The notes: a model not told the origin generated them from the letters alone. A stretch of DNA of 64,000 bases from Oscillospiraceae bacterium (GCA_015063795.1 SVTL01000011.1:1-64000), one strand, 5' to 3'; counted from the first letter of the stretch, positions 32,134-41,757 are shown. Made by a program: numbers and translations.

Positions 32134-32166
32134 ATTAGCAAACTAAAGTGCGAAAGGCAAAACAAC

Positions 32167-33339
32167 ATGAACAGCAAACAGAATTTCAACATACCCGACG
32201 GCACGCGGGACCTGATCTTTTCCGAGGCCGAGCTGGTATCCGATACCTTGAAAACGCTGCAGGGCATCTACGAAAAGAACGGCTTCCGCCGCGTGATGAC
32301 ACCTGCGATCGAATATTACGGCGTGTTCGAAAAGAGCAGCGCCATCTCTCAGGAGAACATGTACAAGCTGACCGACACCAACGGCAAGCTGATCGTTCTG
32401 CGGGCGGACAACACCATGCCCATCGCCCGTGTTGCTTCCACCAAGCTTCGCGCGGAAACGCTTCCGCTCAAGCTCTGCTATGACCAGAATGTCTACCGTC
32501 TCAACGGCGACTATTCGGGCAAGCGCCGCGAGAACATCCAGAGCGGTGTGGAGTATATCGGCGTCGGGGGCATCAAGAGCGACATCGTCTGCCTGCTGAC
32601 GGCCATGGAGGCGCTGGCTTCCTTCGGCCGCGATTTCAAGATCGAGATCGGTCACGTAGGCTTCTTCAATGCTCTCATCGAGGGCATGACCGATGACCGC
32701 GAGGAGATCGACCGCATCCGCTCTTATGTGGACCGCAAGAACACCGTGTCGCTGGATCTGATCGACCTGCCCTCCATGGAAAAGATCCGCGCTCTGCCGC
32801 TGCTTTACGGCGACGGTGAGATTGTTGCCCGGGCGAAGGAGCTGGCGGCAGGCAACGAAAAGGCGCTGGCCTGTCTGGCGTATGTGGAGGAGCTGTATGA
32901 GGCACTGGCCGCCACCGGCTATCGCGATAACCTGCTGGTGGACATGGGCATGGTGCAGGAAATGGACTATTACACGGGCATCGTCTTCCGCGGCTACATC
33001 GAGGGCGCGGGCGAGAGCGTGCTGGGCGGCGGACGTTACGACGGGCTGATGGAAAACTTCGGCTTTGCATCCCCCGCCATCGGCTTTGCCATCAACGTCA
33101 GCGAGTCGGTGGATGTTCTTTTGCGCGCAAGGGCAAAGGAAAGCGGACGGAGCGGCGTGGTTCTGCACTTCGAGAAAAACGACCTGCCCACCGCCATCCG
33201 AAGCAAGGGCGCATTTGAAAACAGCGGCATTCTCTGCGAGCTGTCCCCCTTTGAGGATTACGGACAGACTGAGGAATATGCAAAGAAAAACGGCATGAAG
33301 GTCATGCGAGTGGAAGCAGCAAAGGGGGGATTGGCATGA
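32167..33339 (+). CDS. hisZ: ATP phosphoribosyltransferase regulatory subunit
   Basis: A 390-residue HisRS-like paralogue that activates short-form HisG. It keeps class II synthetase motifs in relaxed form (PDGTRDLIF, LRADNTMPIARVAST, the GGRYDGL block) but lacks an anticodon-binding domain. Paired with the 209-residue HisG it forms the HisZ-HisG complex, the regulated first step of histidine synthesis. It is the first gene of the operon; GAAAGGCAAAACAAC precedes the ATG. Its stop overlaps the hisG start by four bases. Confidence 0.93.
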   Translation: MNSKQNFNIPDGTRDLIFSEAELVSDTLKTLQGIYEKNGFRRVMTPAIEYYGVFEKSSAISQENMYKLTDTNGKLIVLRADNTMPIARVASTKLRAETLPLKLCYDQNVYRLNGDYSGKRRENIQSGVEYIGVGGIKSDIVCLLTAMEALASFGRDFKIEIGHVGFFNALIEGMTDDREEIDRIRSYVDRKNTVSLDLIDLPSMEKIRALPLLYGDGEIVARAKELAAGNEKALACLAYVEELYEALAATGYRDNLLVDMGMVQEMDYYTGIVFRGYIEGAGESVLGGGRYDGLMENFGFASPAIGFAINVSESVDVLLRARAKESGRSGVVLHFEKNDLPTAIRSKGAFENSGILCELSPFEDYGQTEEYAKKNGMKVMRVEAAKGGLA

Positions 33340-33965
33340 TCTGCATGGCTCTGACCAAGGGACGAATTGAAAAAAGCGCTTTGGACATTCTGAAAAAAGC
33401 GGGCTATGACTGCTCCTCGCTGGATGCGGAGAACAAAGGACGCAAGCTGATCTTCGAGCTGGGCGACAGCGGCATCTCGGTGGTGCTGGCCAAGGCCGCG
33501 GACGTGATCACCTACGTCGAGCACGGCGTGTGCGATCTGGGCATCGTGGGCGAGGATACCATCATGGAGCACGGCAAGAGCGTGTGTGAGCTGCTGGACC
33601 TGAATTTCGGCATCTGCTCGTTTGCGCTGGCCGGCAAAAAGGGCGAGAATTTTTACGACGGCTATTCGCACAAGGTCATCGCCTCCAAGTATCCTCACGT
33701 GACCAAAAATTACTTCAACGGCAAGGGACTTGACGTGGAGGTGGTCAAGATCGAGGGAAGCGTGGAGCTGGCGCCTTTGCTGGGGCTGGCCGATGCGATC
33801 GTGGACATCGTGGAGACCGGATCGACGCTGAAGGCCAACGGGCTTGAGGTGTATGAAAAGGTGGCGGATATCTCCTCGAGGCTGATCGGAAACGCCGCCA
33901 GCATCAAAATGAAGAGAAACGAGATCGACCGATTGATCGGCAAAGTCAGGAGTGTTCTTGGATGA
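33336..33965 (+). CDS. hisG: ATP phosphoribosyltransferase, short form
   Basis: A 209-residue catalytic subunit joining ATP and PRPP. The family patterns MALTKGRIEKSALDILKKAGY, GICSFALAGK and ADAIVDIVETGSTLKANGL (PRPP loop near residues 147-165) are visible. It lacks the C-terminal ACT-like regulatory domain of long-form HisG and so needs HisZ, present just upstream. The ATG overlaps the hisZ stop. An internal ATG three codons in (MALTKGR) is an alternative start. It overlaps hisD by four bases. Confidence 0.94.
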   Translation: MICMALTKGRIEKSALDILKKAGYDCSSLDAENKGRKLIFELGDSGISVVLAKAADVITYVEHGVCDLGIVGEDTIMEHGKSVCELLDLNFGICSFALAGKKGENFYDGYSHKVIASKYPHVTKNYFNGKGLDVEVVKIEGSVELAPLLGLADAIVDIVETGSTLKANGLEVYEKVADISSRLIGNAASIKMKRNEIDRLIGKVRSVLG

Positions 33966-35245
33966 TTAAGCTGTATAAAAACGCGCGCGGCACCGACAAG
34001 GTGATCAAAAAGCTGGAAGCGCGTGCGGAGGGTGCCTCGGCGCGTGTGGTCCGCAGCGTGCGGAATATTATAAAAAATGTACGGAAAAACGGCGACAAAG
34101 CGCTGATCGCTTATGCGAAGGAGTTCGACGGCGTGGAGCTGGAGAGGCTGTACATGACCGAGGAAGAGATGGTCATGGCCGAAAGCCGTGTGGCGCCCGA
34201 ATTGAAGGCGACCATGCAGAAGGCGGCCGCCAACATCCGAGCCTATCACGAAAAGCAGAAGCAGGAAGGCTATGAAATGGGCGAGGGCGGCATCCGTCTC
34301 GGACGGCGCGTTCTGCCCCTGCGACGCGTGGGACTGTATGTGCCCGGCGGAAGCGCGGCCTATCCGTCCAGCGTGCTGATGAATGCCATTCCTGCCAAGG
34401 TGGCCGGGGTGGAGGACATCGTGATGGCCACGCCCTGCAAGAGCGAGGGCATCCGCGACGAGGTGGTGTATGCCGCCAGACTTGCCGGAGTGGATCGCAT
34501 TCTGAAGGTGGGCGGAGCGCAGGCAGTGGCGGCTCTGGCTTACGGTACCGAAAGCGTGGAAAAGGTGGATAAGATCGTCGGACCGGGCAATATTTTTGTT
34601 GCCACCGCCAAGCGCGAGGTCTTCGGCCATGTGGATATCGATATGATCGCCGGCCCCAGCGAGGTGACGGTCATCGCCGATGAAACGGCCGATCCCGCAT
34701 ATCTGGCTGCCGACATGATGTCGCAGGCCGAGCACGATCCGCTGGCCTCCTCGATTCTGCTTCTCACCTCCGAAAAGCTGGCCAAGGCAACGATCGCCGA
34801 GCTGAAGCGTCAGATGGCGCTGCTGCCGCGAAAGGAGATCATCGAAAAATCGCTTGACAAATACGGCGCGGTCATCGTCCTGCCCGATCTGGACGCAGCC
34901 ATTGAAACGGCCAACCGCATCGCCCCCGAGCATCTGGAGCTGGCGGTGGACGATCCCTTTGCCCTGCTGGATCGGGTGCGCAACGCCGGCTCGGTCTTCC
35001 TCGGACACTATACCCCCGAGCCGCTGGGCGACTACTTTGCCGGTCCCAACCATGTGCTGCCCACCAACGGAACGGCGCGCTTCTCCTCGCCGCTGTCGGT
35101 GGATTCGTTCATCAAAAAGAGCAGCTACCTCTGCTACGATAAGGACGCTCTGGCGGCTGTGAGCGAGGATGTGGTCCGCTTTGCCCTCTGCGAGGGACTG
35201 TCCGCGCACGCCAACTCCATCAGCATCCGAAGCGAAAAACGCTGA
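33962..35245 (+). CDS. hisD: Histidinol dehydrogenase
   Basis: A 427-residue zinc enzyme doing the last two oxidations to histidine. Signatures are VPGGSAAYPSSVLMNAIPAKVAG, VDKIVGPGN, the zinc-site region SQAEHDPLAS, the EHLEL region and GDYFAGPNHVLPT. It starts inside the last codons of hisG (ATGA). All catalytic blocks are intact and length is standard. Confidence 0.96.
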   Translation: MIKLYKNARGTDKVIKKLEARAEGASARVVRSVRNIIKNVRKNGDKALIAYAKEFDGVELERLYMTEEEMVMAESRVAPELKATMQKAAANIRAYHEKQKQEGYEMGEGGIRLGRRVLPLRRVGLYVPGGSAAYPSSVLMNAIPAKVAGVEDIVMATPCKSEGIRDEVVYAARLAGVDRILKVGGAQAVAALAYGTESVEKVDKIVGPGNIFVATAKREVFGHVDIDMIAGPSEVTVIADETADPAYLAADMMSQAEHDPLASSILLLTSEKLAKATIAELKRQMALLPRKEIIEKSLDKYGAVIVLPDLDAAIETANRIAPEHLELAVDDPFALLDRVRNAGSVFLGHYTPEPLGDYFAGPNHVLPTNGTARFSSPLSVDSFIKKSSYLCYDKDALAAVSEDVVRFALCEGLSAHANSISIRSEKR

Positions 35246-35269
35246 TTGTGATACCGACACATTAGATAT

Positions 35270-36349
35270 ATGATTGAAAGGATGTTTCCGGATTTTATGG
35301 ATATCATACCGTCGAAAATACAGACCATTGAGGAATACAAGCCCAACAAAACCGATTACCGCATCCGTCTCGATGCCAATGAGAGTCCCTTCGTTGCCGA
35401 CGGCATTCTCGAAGAGCACATGAGACAAGCGGTCAAGACCTCGCTCAACCGTTACCCCGATCCGCTGGCCGAGGAGCTGTGCGAGGCCTTCAAAAAGGCA
35501 TACGGCATCGAGAGCGCGTCGGTGGCGGTGGGCAACGGCAGCGACGAATTGATCAGCATCATCTGCAGCTCCTTTGTTTCCAAGGGGGACAAGGTGCTGG
35601 TGGTCACCCCCGATTTCTCCATGTACGAATTCTATCTTTCGCTGGCCGAGGCGCAGGTGGTGCGCTATGAGAAGAACGGGGATTACGAGATCGACTTTGA
35701 AGCGCTGGCGGAGCTGGCCAAGAGCGAGGAGGTCGCCTTCTGCATCTTCTCCAACCCCTGCAACCCCACGGGGCGTACCTACTCGCGAGAACAGATCCTG
35801 TCGTTTGTGGAAAGCGTGCCCATGCCGGTGATCGTGGACGAGGCGTATATGGACTTCGCCGGCGGTGACTTCAGCGTTCTGGGCGATGCGCCCTTCCATG
35901 AGAATCTGATCGTGCTGAAAACGCTGTCCAAGATCGGCTTTGCGGCTTTGCGCATCGGCTTTGCCGTGGGCGATGAACCGCTGATCGGCGCCATCCGCCG
36001 CGTCAAGAGCCCGTATAACGTCAACAGCCTCTCCCAGTGGACGGCGACGGCTCTGCTGTCCGATTTCGACATCGTCAAGCAGCGGATCGAATACATCAAG
36101 GAAAACGTCAAGGCGCTTTCGTCCTCGCTGGAGGCGCTCACGGCAGGGAAGGGCATCAAGATCATGCCCACCGAGGCCAATTTCGTCACCCTCCGCTTTG
36201 ACGACGGCGAGCAGGCATCCGCTCTGTTTGAGGCGCTGAAGGAAAAGGACATCAGCGTGCGGTATACGCTGGGACGCTGCCTGCGGATCACCTGCGGACT
36301 GAAAGAGGAAAACGAGGAATTTCTGAAGGTCTTTGCCTCGCTTCTGTGA
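35270..36349 (+). CDS. hisC: Histidinol-phosphate aminotransferase
   Basis: A 359-residue PLP-dependent fold type I aminotransferase. RLDANESPF is near the N-terminus, NPCNPTGRTYSREQI binds the cofactor and KTLSKIGFAALRIGF carries the Schiff-base lysine. The start is uncertain: ATG 35270 has no good ribosome binding site. ATG 35297 (MDIIPSKIQ) lies after GAAAGGATG and may be the real one. The hisB start is close behind. Confidence 0.92.
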   Translation: MIERMFPDFMDIIPSKIQTIEEYKPNKTDYRIRLDANESPFVADGILEEHMRQAVKTSLNRYPDPLAEELCEAFKKAYGIESASVAVGNGSDELISIICSSFVSKGDKVLVVTPDFSMYEFYLSLAEAQVVRYEKNGDYEIDFEALAELAKSEEVAFCIFSNPCNPTGRTYSREQILSFVESVPMPVIVDEAYMDFAGGDFSVLGDAPFHENLIVLKTLSKIGFAALRIGFAVGDEPLIGAIRRVKSPYNVNSLSQWTATALLSDFDIVKQRIEYIKENVKALSSSLEALTAGKGIKIMPTEANFVTLRFDDGEQASALFEALKEKDISVRYTLGRCLRITCGLKEENEEFLKVFASLL

Positions 36350-36381
36350 AGAAAAGACCGCGAAAGGATAAGGAAAACACA

Positions 36382-36969
36382 ATGAAAGAAGCAACACTCG
36401 AGCGCAACACCAAAGAGACCAAAATCCGCGCTTCGCTTGCTGTGGGTGTGGAAAACGGCGGCCTTTGCGGCAAGAGCGGCATCGGCTTTTTCGATCATAT
36501 GCTCAACTCCTTCTGCGTACACGGCGGTTTCCGCCTGACGCTGGAGGTCACGGGGGACCTGGAGGTGGACGGCCACCACACCGTTGAGGACTGCGGCATC
36601 GTCATCGGCCGCCTCTTTGCGGACATTCTCGGCGACAAGAGCGGGATCCGCCGCTTCGGCAACCGCTATATTCCCATGGACGAAAGCCTGGCGTTCTGCG
36701 CTTTGGATCTGTCGGGACGTCCGTTTTTGGTCTTCGACGCCGACTTTACTTCTCCCATGATCGGCGACTACGACAGCCAGTTGACCGTGGAGTTCTTCCG
36801 CGCGCTGGCCTTCCAGATGGGCGCAACGCTGCATCTGAAGCTGATGTACGGCGACAACGACCACCACAAGACCGAGGCGCTGTATAAGGCGGCGGCTCAC
36901 GCCATCCGCGAGGCCATGGAGCCGACGGCAAACGGTCAGATCTTATCGGCAAAGGGGACACTGGCATGA
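36382..36969 (+). CDS. hisB: Imidazoleglycerol-phosphate dehydratase
   Basis: A 195-residue single-domain enzyme with the metal-binding motifs [19 protein letters not shown] and [19 protein letters not shown]. It has no histidinol-phosphatase domain, unlike the bifunctional E. coli HisB. ATG 36382, preceded by AAGGATAAGGAAAACACA, gives the family N-terminus; the frame also opens at 36346 inside the end of hisC. It overlaps hisH by four bases. Confidence 0.94.
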   Translation: MKEATLERNTKETKIRASLAVGVENGGLCGKSGIGFFDHMLNSFCVHGGFRLTLEVTGDLEVDGHHTVEDCGIVIGRLFADILGDKSGIRRFGNRYIPMDESLAFCALDLSGRPFLVFDADFTSPMIGDYDSQLTVEFFRALAFQMGATLHLKLMYGDNDHHKTEALYKAAAHAIREAMEPTANGQILSAKGTLA

Positions 36970-37583
36970 AAAAGATCGGCATCATTGATTACGGCATGGG
37001 AAATCTGCACAGCGTAAAGAATGCGCTGGACTTTCTCGGTGCCGATTCGTTCATCACCTCCGACCGCAAGGAGCTGGAAAAGGCAGATTCACTGCTGCTG
37101 CCCGGCGTGGGCGCCTTCCCCGATGCGTGGGAGTGCCTGAAAAAAGAAAATCTGGTGGATTATCTGCGGACCGGCATCGGCGATAAGCCGCTTCTCGGCA
37201 TCTGTCTGGGCATGCAGCTTCTGTTCGCCGACAGCTACGAATTCCGCCATTGCGAGGGGCTGGGGCTGATCGAGGGAAGCATCATCCGTCTGACCGCCTT
37301 TGAAACCAACGATTCGTTCAAGATCCCCCACATGGGCTGGAATTCTCTGCATATTCACCGCGAGTCGCCTCTGCTGAAGGGCATCCGCGAGGAGGATTAT
37401 GTGTACTTCGTGCATTCCTTCCGCGCCCAAACCGAGGAGAAGAACATCCTCGCTTCGACCGAGTACGGCGAGCTCATCCCCGCGCTGGTCAGCAACGGCA
37501 AAAACGTGTACGGCGCTCAGTTCCACCCCGAAAAGAGCGAGAAGGTGGGACTGACGATCCTGAAAAACTTCGTGGAACTGTAA
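36966..37583 (+). CDS. hisH: Imidazole glycerol phosphate synthase, glutaminase subunit
   Basis: A 205-residue class I glutamine amidotransferase. [16 protein letters not shown] is at the N-terminus, the nucleophile Cys sits in [11 protein letters not shown] near residue 80, and the His and Glu are in [10 protein letters not shown]. It delivers ammonia to HisF, encoded two genes later. The ATGA overlap with hisB implies coupling. Confidence 0.95.
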   Translation: MKKIGIIDYGMGNLHSVKNALDFLGADSFITSDRKELEKADSLLLPGVGAFPDAWECLKKENLVDYLRTGIGDKPLLGICLGMQLLFADSYEFRHCEGLGLIEGSIIRLTAFETNDSFKIPHMGWNSLHIHRESPLLKGIREEDYVYFVHSFRAQTEEKNILASTEYGELIPALVSNGKNVYGAQFHPEKSEKVGLTILKNFVEL

Positions 37584-37612
37584 GCGAGCAAAACCGAAAG
37601 GAAAAAAGCATT

Positions 37613-38338
37613 ATGATCATATTACCGGCTATCGACCTGCTGGACGGGCAGTGCGTGCGCTTGAAAAAAGGGGCGTATGACAGCGCGGAGCGGGTTGCCG
37701 TTTCGCCCGTGGAGACCGCCAAGAGCTTTGCGGCAAGCGGCGCGGGCTTTATACACATCGTTGACCTCAACGGAGCCAAGGACGGCCGCCGCGTCAACGA
37801 TTCGACCATCCGGCAAATCCTCGATGCCGTGGACCTGCCTGTGGAGGTGGGCGGCGGCATCCGAAACCTGGAAAGCATACAGGACTATCTGACCTGCGGC
37901 GTGTCCCGCGTCATCATCGGAAGCGCGGCGGTGCGCGATCCCGAATTCTTGAAGAGAGCGCTGGATGCGTATGGCGAAAAGATCGCCGTCGGCATCGATT
38001 TTCTTGACCGCAAGGTGAAGGTGTCGGGCTGGCAGGAGGACGGCGGCGAGGACTATCTGGCCTTTGCCGAAAAAATGGCCTCTTTGGGCGTGAAGAACAT
38101 CATCTGCACCGATATTTCGCGTGACGGCATGCTGGGCGGCATCGACGATATGCTGTACAAGGGGCTGCAGAGCGTGTACCCGTACGACATCACCGCCAGC
38201 GGCGGCATCCGCGACATCGACGACATCCGCCGCCTCACACAGACGGGGATCTACGGTGCCATCTGCGGCAAATCGCTGTATGCCGGCACGCTGGATCTGG
38301 AAGAAGCGGTCATGGAGGGAAAAAAGAATGTTATGTAA
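37613..38338 (+). CDS. hisA: ProFAR isomerase
   Basis: A 241-residue TIM barrel that isomerises ProFAR. The two-fold phosphate motifs are seen as [17 protein letters not shown] and [16 protein letters not shown], and the catalytic Asp lies in [35 protein letters not shown] precedes the ATG. It overlaps hisF by 11 bases. Confidence 0.95.
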   Translation: MIILPAIDLLDGQCVRLKKGAYDSAERVAVSPVETAKSFAASGAGFIHIVDLNGAKDGRRVNDSTIRQILDAVDLPVEVGGGIRNLESIQDYLTCGVSRVIIGSAAVRDPEFLKRALDAYGEKIAVGIDFLDRKVKVSGWQEDGGEDYLAFAEKMASLGVKNIICTDISRDGMLGGIDDMLYKGLQSVYPYDITASGGIRDIDDIRRLTQTGIYGAICGKSLYAGTLDLEEAVMEGKKNVM

Positions 38339-39086
38339 GAGAATCGTGCCCTGCCTTGATGTGAAGGATGGGCGTGTGGTCAAGGGCGTCAACTTCGTCG
38401 GCCTGCGCGATGCGGGAGATCCGGTGGAGATCGCCAAGTTTTATAACACGCAGGGGGCGGATGAACTGGTTTTTCTCGACATCACCGCCAGCTGTGAAAA
38501 GAGAAAGACCATCATCGACGTGGTGGAAAAGACCGCCCGCGAGGTGTTCATGCCCCTGACGGTGGGCGGCGGCATCCGCACCGTGGAGGATTTCAAGGAG
38601 ATCCTGCGTGCAGGAGCCGATAAGGTGTCGGTCAATTCGGCGGCGGTGAAGGACAAGACCATCATTTCCCGCGCCGCAGAGCTGTTCGGCAGTCAGTGCG
38701 TGGTGCTGGCCATCGATGCGAAAAGACGCCCCGACGGACGCTTCACCGTCTACATCAACGGCGGACGGGTGGACATGGGAATCGACGCGGTGGAATGGGC
38801 TGTGGAGGCCGAAAAGCTGGGCGCGGGCGAGCTGCTTGTCACGTCCATGGACACCGACGGCACCAAGAGCGGCTTTGATATTGAGCTGACCCGTCAGATC
38901 ACCGAGCGGGTGAAGATCCCCGTCATCGCCTCGGGCGGCGGCGGCAACAAGGCGCATTTTTACGATGTGTTCACCGAAGCGGGCGCCGATGCGGCTCTGG
39001 CCGCCACGCTTTTCCATTATAAGGAGCTGGGCGTGGGCGAGCTGAAGGAGTATCTGCATGAGAGAGGGGTGTGCGTGAGACGGTGA
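38328..39086 (+). CDS. hisF: Imidazole glycerol phosphate synthase, cyclase subunit
   Basis: A 252-residue TIM barrel that closes the imidazole ring using ammonia from HisH. Motifs are [17 protein letters not shown] with the catalytic Asp, [26 protein letters not shown] and [16 protein letters not shown] 38328 lies within the hisA end and gives the standard N-terminus [11 protein letters not shown]; the further upstream frame only shadows hisA. Confidence 0.96.
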   Translation: MLCKRIVPCLDVKDGRVVKGVNFVGLRDAGDPVEIAKFYNTQGADELVFLDITASCEKRKTIIDVVEKTAREVFMPLTVGGGIRTVEDFKEILRAGADKVSVNSAAVKDKTIISRAAELFGSQCVVLAIDAKRRPDGRFTVYINGGRVDMGIDAVEWAVEAEKLGAGELLVTSMDTDGTKSGFDIELTRQITERVKIPVIASGGGGNKAHFYDVFTEAGADAALAATLFHYKELGVGELKEYLHERGVCVRR

Positions 39087-39415
39087 GCTTGGATACCAAC
39101 AAGAATCTGAAGGATTTTTTCGTCAAAAGCGACCTGATCCCCGCCATCGTGCAGGATGAGGAGAACGGCGAGGTGCTGATGCTGGCGTATATGAACGAGG
39201 AGTCGTTACAAAAGACGCTGGAAAGCGGGTACACCTGGTTTTACAGCCGTTCGAGACAGGCGCTCTGGAACAAGGGGGCGACCAGCGGTCATCTGCAGAA
39301 GGTCTGCTCCATCGACTATGACTGCGACGACGACACGCTGCTGGTGAAGGTCATCCAGACCGGCGCCGCCTGTCACACCGGCAACCGCACCTGCTTTTAC
39401 CGCAGATTGATCTGA
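39071..39415 (+). CDS. hisI: Phosphoribosyl-AMP cyclohydrolase
   Basis: A 114-residue single-domain enzyme opening the adenine ring. Metal-binding motifs visible are [25 protein letters not shown], the [10 protein letters not shown] segment and [14 protein letters not shown]. The start shown is a GTG overlapping hisF by 16 bases; GTG 39083 or TTG 39089 are possible. HisE is a separate gene 18 bases downstream rather than a fused domain. Confidence 0.9.
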   Translation: MRETVSLDTNKNLKDFFVKSDLIPAIVQDEENGEVLMLAYMNEESLQKTLESGYTWFYSRSRQALWNKGATSGHLQKVCSIDYDCDDDTLLVKVIQTGAACHTGNRTCFYRRLI

Positions 39416-39433
39416 ACAAAGGAGACAAGGAAT

Positions 39434-39757
39434 ATGAACGAGATCGAAGCTTTGTACCAAGTGGTGGAGGACCGCAAGACCAATCCCATCGAGGGCTCTT
39501 ACACCTGCTATCTGTTTGAAAAGGGACTGGATAAGATTCTGAAAAAGGTGGGCGAGGAGTGCGCGGAGACCATCATTGAGGCGAAAAACGGCGACAACGA
39601 GGCGCTGAAAAACGAGATCTGTGACCTGCTGTACCATCTGGTGGTCATGATGAGCGTCCGCGGCCTGCCCGTGGAGGACGTGATGGCCGAGATGGAGGAG
39701 CGTGCCAAGAAGATCGGCAACGCCAAGGTCCGCAAGACGGTCGATCATAATACGTGA
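39434..39757 (+). CDS. hisE: Phosphoribosyl-ATP pyrophosphohydrolase
   Basis: A 107-residue all-helical enzyme of the MazG-like fold. The motifs SYTCYLFEKGLDKILKKVGEE and ETIIEAKN, then EICDLLYHLVVMM, carry the metal-binding acids. It catalyses the second step of the pathway and closes the his operon. AAGGAGACAAGGAAT precedes the ATG. Confidence 0.94.
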   Translation: MNEIEALYQVVEDRKTNPIEGSYTCYLFEKGLDKILKKVGEECAETIIEAKNGDNEALKNEICDLLYHLVVMMSVRGLPVEDVMAEMEERAKKIGNAKVRKTVDHNT

Positions 39758-39784
39758 TTCCGCAGCCGGTCCCATATGGACAAA

Positions 39785-39830
39785 AAAGCACTTGCCGCCA
39801 TTGTCTGATGTGCAAGTGCTTTGTTTTTTT
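39785..39830 (+). terminator. Terminator of the histidine operon
   Basis: AAAGCACTTGC (39785-39795) pairs with GCAAGTGCTTT (39812-39822), an 11-bp perfect stem followed by GTTTTTTT. Confidence 0.9.
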
Positions 39831-39897
39831 GCCGATAAAGGGAACGGTTTGAAACGGTTTTCGTCAAAATAAAAAAGCAGAAAGGGGAAGATTGGTT

Positions 39898-40560
39898 GTG
39901 AGAAAAAACGGATGGATTGGTTTGATCGTCTTGCTGGCAGTCTCCTTTGGCGCCGTGAGCTGTACGGTCGAGCCCGATGCGGATGTGCATAAGACGCAAA
40001 CGGAAGAATCGATCAATAACGAAAACGAGCATTCTGCGGCAAACGATACCGAAAACGGCGCAAAAGAGGAATCGAAACCGACCGAGGATGATGTTGTAAA
40101 AGCCTATCAGAAAGCAAGAGAAGCGGCTTCGTGGTTCCGAATCGCAAGCATGCTGGAGGATGGAAGCGATGGCCCGATTGACATGTCCGATCGGGTGGTC
40201 GAAAACGATCTGACGTATTTTCGGGTGAAGCGGTTTGATTCGTATGCCGATTTTTCAGATCACCTTACCTCATGCTTCAGCGATGAGGTGATCGAATCCC
40301 TTCTTTCTTATAACGGAACGATGTATATCGAGCACAACGGTTTGTTGTACGGTCGATTCGGTATGCGGGGGACGAATGTTTTCATGGGTGAGGAAACGTA
40401 TGACATTGAGTATGTGAACGATGAGACGGTTCATTTGCTTGTGAAGGTGGAAAGATGGGAGCAGGATCTGACGAAAGTCAAAGAGCATCAGACCTTTCTT
40501 TTTCCTTATGAACAAAGAGAGGGAAAGTGGGTGTTTACGGATTTTCCCGAGATCCGCTGA
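39898..40560 (+). CDS. Lipoprotein of unknown function (IseA-like?)
   Basis: A 220-residue lipoprotein. A short basic N-terminus and hydrophobic stretch lead to the lipobox FGAVSC with the acylated Cys at residue 22, followed by a linker rich in E, N and T (residues 25-65). The folded part (about 66-220) contains FRVKRFDSYADFSDHL and a YNGTMYIEHNGLLYG strand. This arrangement loosely recalls IseA-type endopeptidase inhibitor domains, but that is tentative. GTG 39898 is chosen because AGGGGA lies nine bases upstream; a TTG two codons earlier would be too close. It is probably monocistronic. Confidence 0.75.
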   Translation: MRKNGWIGLIVLLAVSFGAVSCTVEPDADVHKTQTEESINNENEHSAANDTENGAKEESKPTEDDVVKAYQKAREAASWFRIASMLEDGSDGPIDMSDRVVENDLTYFRVKRFDSYADFSDHLTSCFSDEVIESLLSYNGTMYIEHNGLLYGRFGMRGTNVFMGEETYDIEYVNDETVHLLVKVERWEQDLTKVKEHQTFLFPYEQREGKWVFTDFPEIR

Positions 40561-40601
40561 TCGTGCCGCTTCCGCAGTATGAGAAAAATGAAAGACAACG
40601 C

Positions 40602-40635
40602 AAAAAGGCGAATCCTTTTGGGATTCGCCTTTTGT
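40602..40635. terminator. Shared terminator of the lipoprotein and rpmA
   Basis: AAAAAGGCGAATCC-ttttg-GGATTCGCCTTTT, a 13-bp perfect stem with A and T flanks usable on both strands; it lies between converging genes. Confidence 0.85.
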
Positions 40636-40657
40636 CATCTTTACGGATGGACGAGCC

Positions 40658-40939
40658 TTACTCGGCGGCGTAAACGCTGACGCGCTTCTTGTCGCGGGTG
40701 ACGTACTCGAACTTGACCGTTCCGTCGATCTTGGCAAAGAGGGTGTCATCGGTGCCGATGCCCACGTTGTTGCCGGGACGGATGTGGGTGCCGCGCTGTC
40801 TGACCAGAATGCTGCCGGCCGTGACGGTCTGGCCGTCGGCTCTCTTCACACCAAGTCTCTTGGATTCGCTGTCGCGACCGTTCTTGGTGGAACCGACTCC
40901 TTTTTTATGAGCAAAAAACTGCAAGCTGATTCTAAGCAT
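40658..40939 (-). CDS. rpmA: 50S ribosomal protein L27
   Basis: A 93-residue large-subunit protein near the peptidyl transferase centre. The N-terminus [14 protein letters not shown] is the Firmicute-type extension: the first nine residues match the Prp recognition site (LQFF, cut before A10), and removal exposes the functional AHKKG end. The body contains [18 protein letters not shown] and [14 protein letters not shown]. It is third in the rplU-prp-rpmA operon, 30 bases behind prp. Confidence 0.96.
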   Translation of the reverse strand: MLRISLQFFAHKKGVGSTKNGRDSESKRLGVKRADGQTVTAGSILVRQRGTHIRPGNNVGIGTDDTLFAKIDGTVKFEYVTRDKKRVSVYAAE

Positions 40940-40969
40940 GTTTTCGAACCGTTCCTTTCTTTCGATTTT

Positions 40970-41320
40970 TCAGTCGTCTTTGACGTCCACGTCAAGATAA
41001 TCGTAGTAATCTTCCAGCATATCGTTGAGCTGCAGGTAATACGCCTCGATCAGCCCCGCGATGGCAAAGCGCTTTTTCTCATCGCTTTCAAAGTCGGGCA
41101 ATGCCCCCATGGCTTTGACTCGGATGTCGGTGGTCTTCTCGTCGATGTGATAGTCCACATCGGAAGCGAAGGTCACCTCAATGGCGTTGATGATCAGCAT
41201 GGTCATCGCCGAGACCGCCGAGCAGACAATATCGTTGCCGCTTTCGGCAAAGCCCGCATGGCCCTGCTCCTCAAAGCCGTAGAAAACGCCGCCGCGCCGG
41301 AAAAAGGTGAAATGGATCAT
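40970..41320 (-). CDS. prp: Ribosomal-processing cysteine protease Prp
   Basis: A 116-residue protease that trims the N-terminal extension of L27. The catalytic dyad is visible as H21 in EEQGHAGFAESG and C33 in NDIVCSAVSAM, with the correct spacing for the YsxB/Prp family. An acidic C-terminus follows. It lies between rplU and rpmA in the usual Firmicute order and its presence matches the cleavable L27. Confidence 0.93.
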   Translation of the reverse strand: MIHFTFFRRGGVFYGFEEQGHAGFAESGNDIVCSAVSAMTMLIINAIEVTFASDVDYHIDEKTTDIRVKAMGALPDFESDEKKRFAIAGLIEAYYLQLNDMLEDYYDYLDVDVKDD

Positions 41321-41329
41321 ATCCTATTT

Positions 41330-41641
41330 TCAGCCGACGATCTTCTCGATCTGGACCTTGGTGTAAGGCTGTCTGTGACCGATCTTCTTCTTCTCGTTCT
41401 TCTTGGACTTGTACTTGAGCACGTAGATCTTCTTGCCCTTACCGTTCTTTACGACCTTTGCCGTAACCTTGGCTCCGGCAATGTAAGGAGTACCGGCGGT
41501 AAAACCGGCGCTGTTCGAAATGCCGAGGACCTTCTCAAACGTGTATTCGCTGGCTTCCTCTGCCTCGAGTTTTTCAACGAAGATAACGTCGCCTTCGCTG
41601 ACCTTGTACTGCTTTCCGCCCGTTTCGATGATTGCAAACAC
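41330..41641 (-). CDS. rplU: 50S ribosomal protein L21
   Basis: A 103-residue protein with [24 protein letters not shown] at the N-terminus and a [22 protein letters not shown] tail, binding 23S rRNA domain II. The frame extends far upstream through the promoter; GTG 41641 is the start because AGAGGTG lies six bases upstream and the product has exactly the family length. It heads the rplU-prp-rpmA operon. Confidence 0.95.
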   Translation of the reverse strand: MFAIIETGGKQYKVSEGDVIFVEKLEAEEASEYTFEKVLGISNSAGFTAGTPYIAGAKVTAKVVKNGKGKKIYVLKYKSKKNEKKKIGHRQPYTKVQIEKIVG

Positions 41642-41728
41642 GAAAAGCACCTCTCTTTCTTTACATGTCTCGCTAAGTCGGGCAACGGCGAGCCGTATTT
41701 TGGGGACCCGAACATTATGCGGCATACT
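41642..41728 (-). promoter_or_regulatory. rplU leader with interleaved pairing
   Basis: The leader of about 85 bases contains, in transcript order, TCGGG, then CTCGC, then CCCGA, then GCGAG. The two 5-bp pairings interleave, so they could form a pseudoknot or be mutually exclusive. Firmicute rplU genes often have an L21 leader RNA; the match to that family was not tested. Confidence 0.4.
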
Positions 41729-41757
41729 ATCATAACACGATTTACCGCCTTTGTCAA
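41729..41757 (-). promoter_or_regulatory. Promoter of rplU-prp-rpmA
   Basis: On the minus strand TTGACA (41757-41752), 17 bases, TATGAT (41734-41729). Confidence 0.85.

Noticed and set aside
32134-32166. Possible T-box or leader peptide before the his operon
   Set aside because: Only about 27 bases lie between promoter and ribosome binding site, and no T-box sequence or run of His codons is seen.
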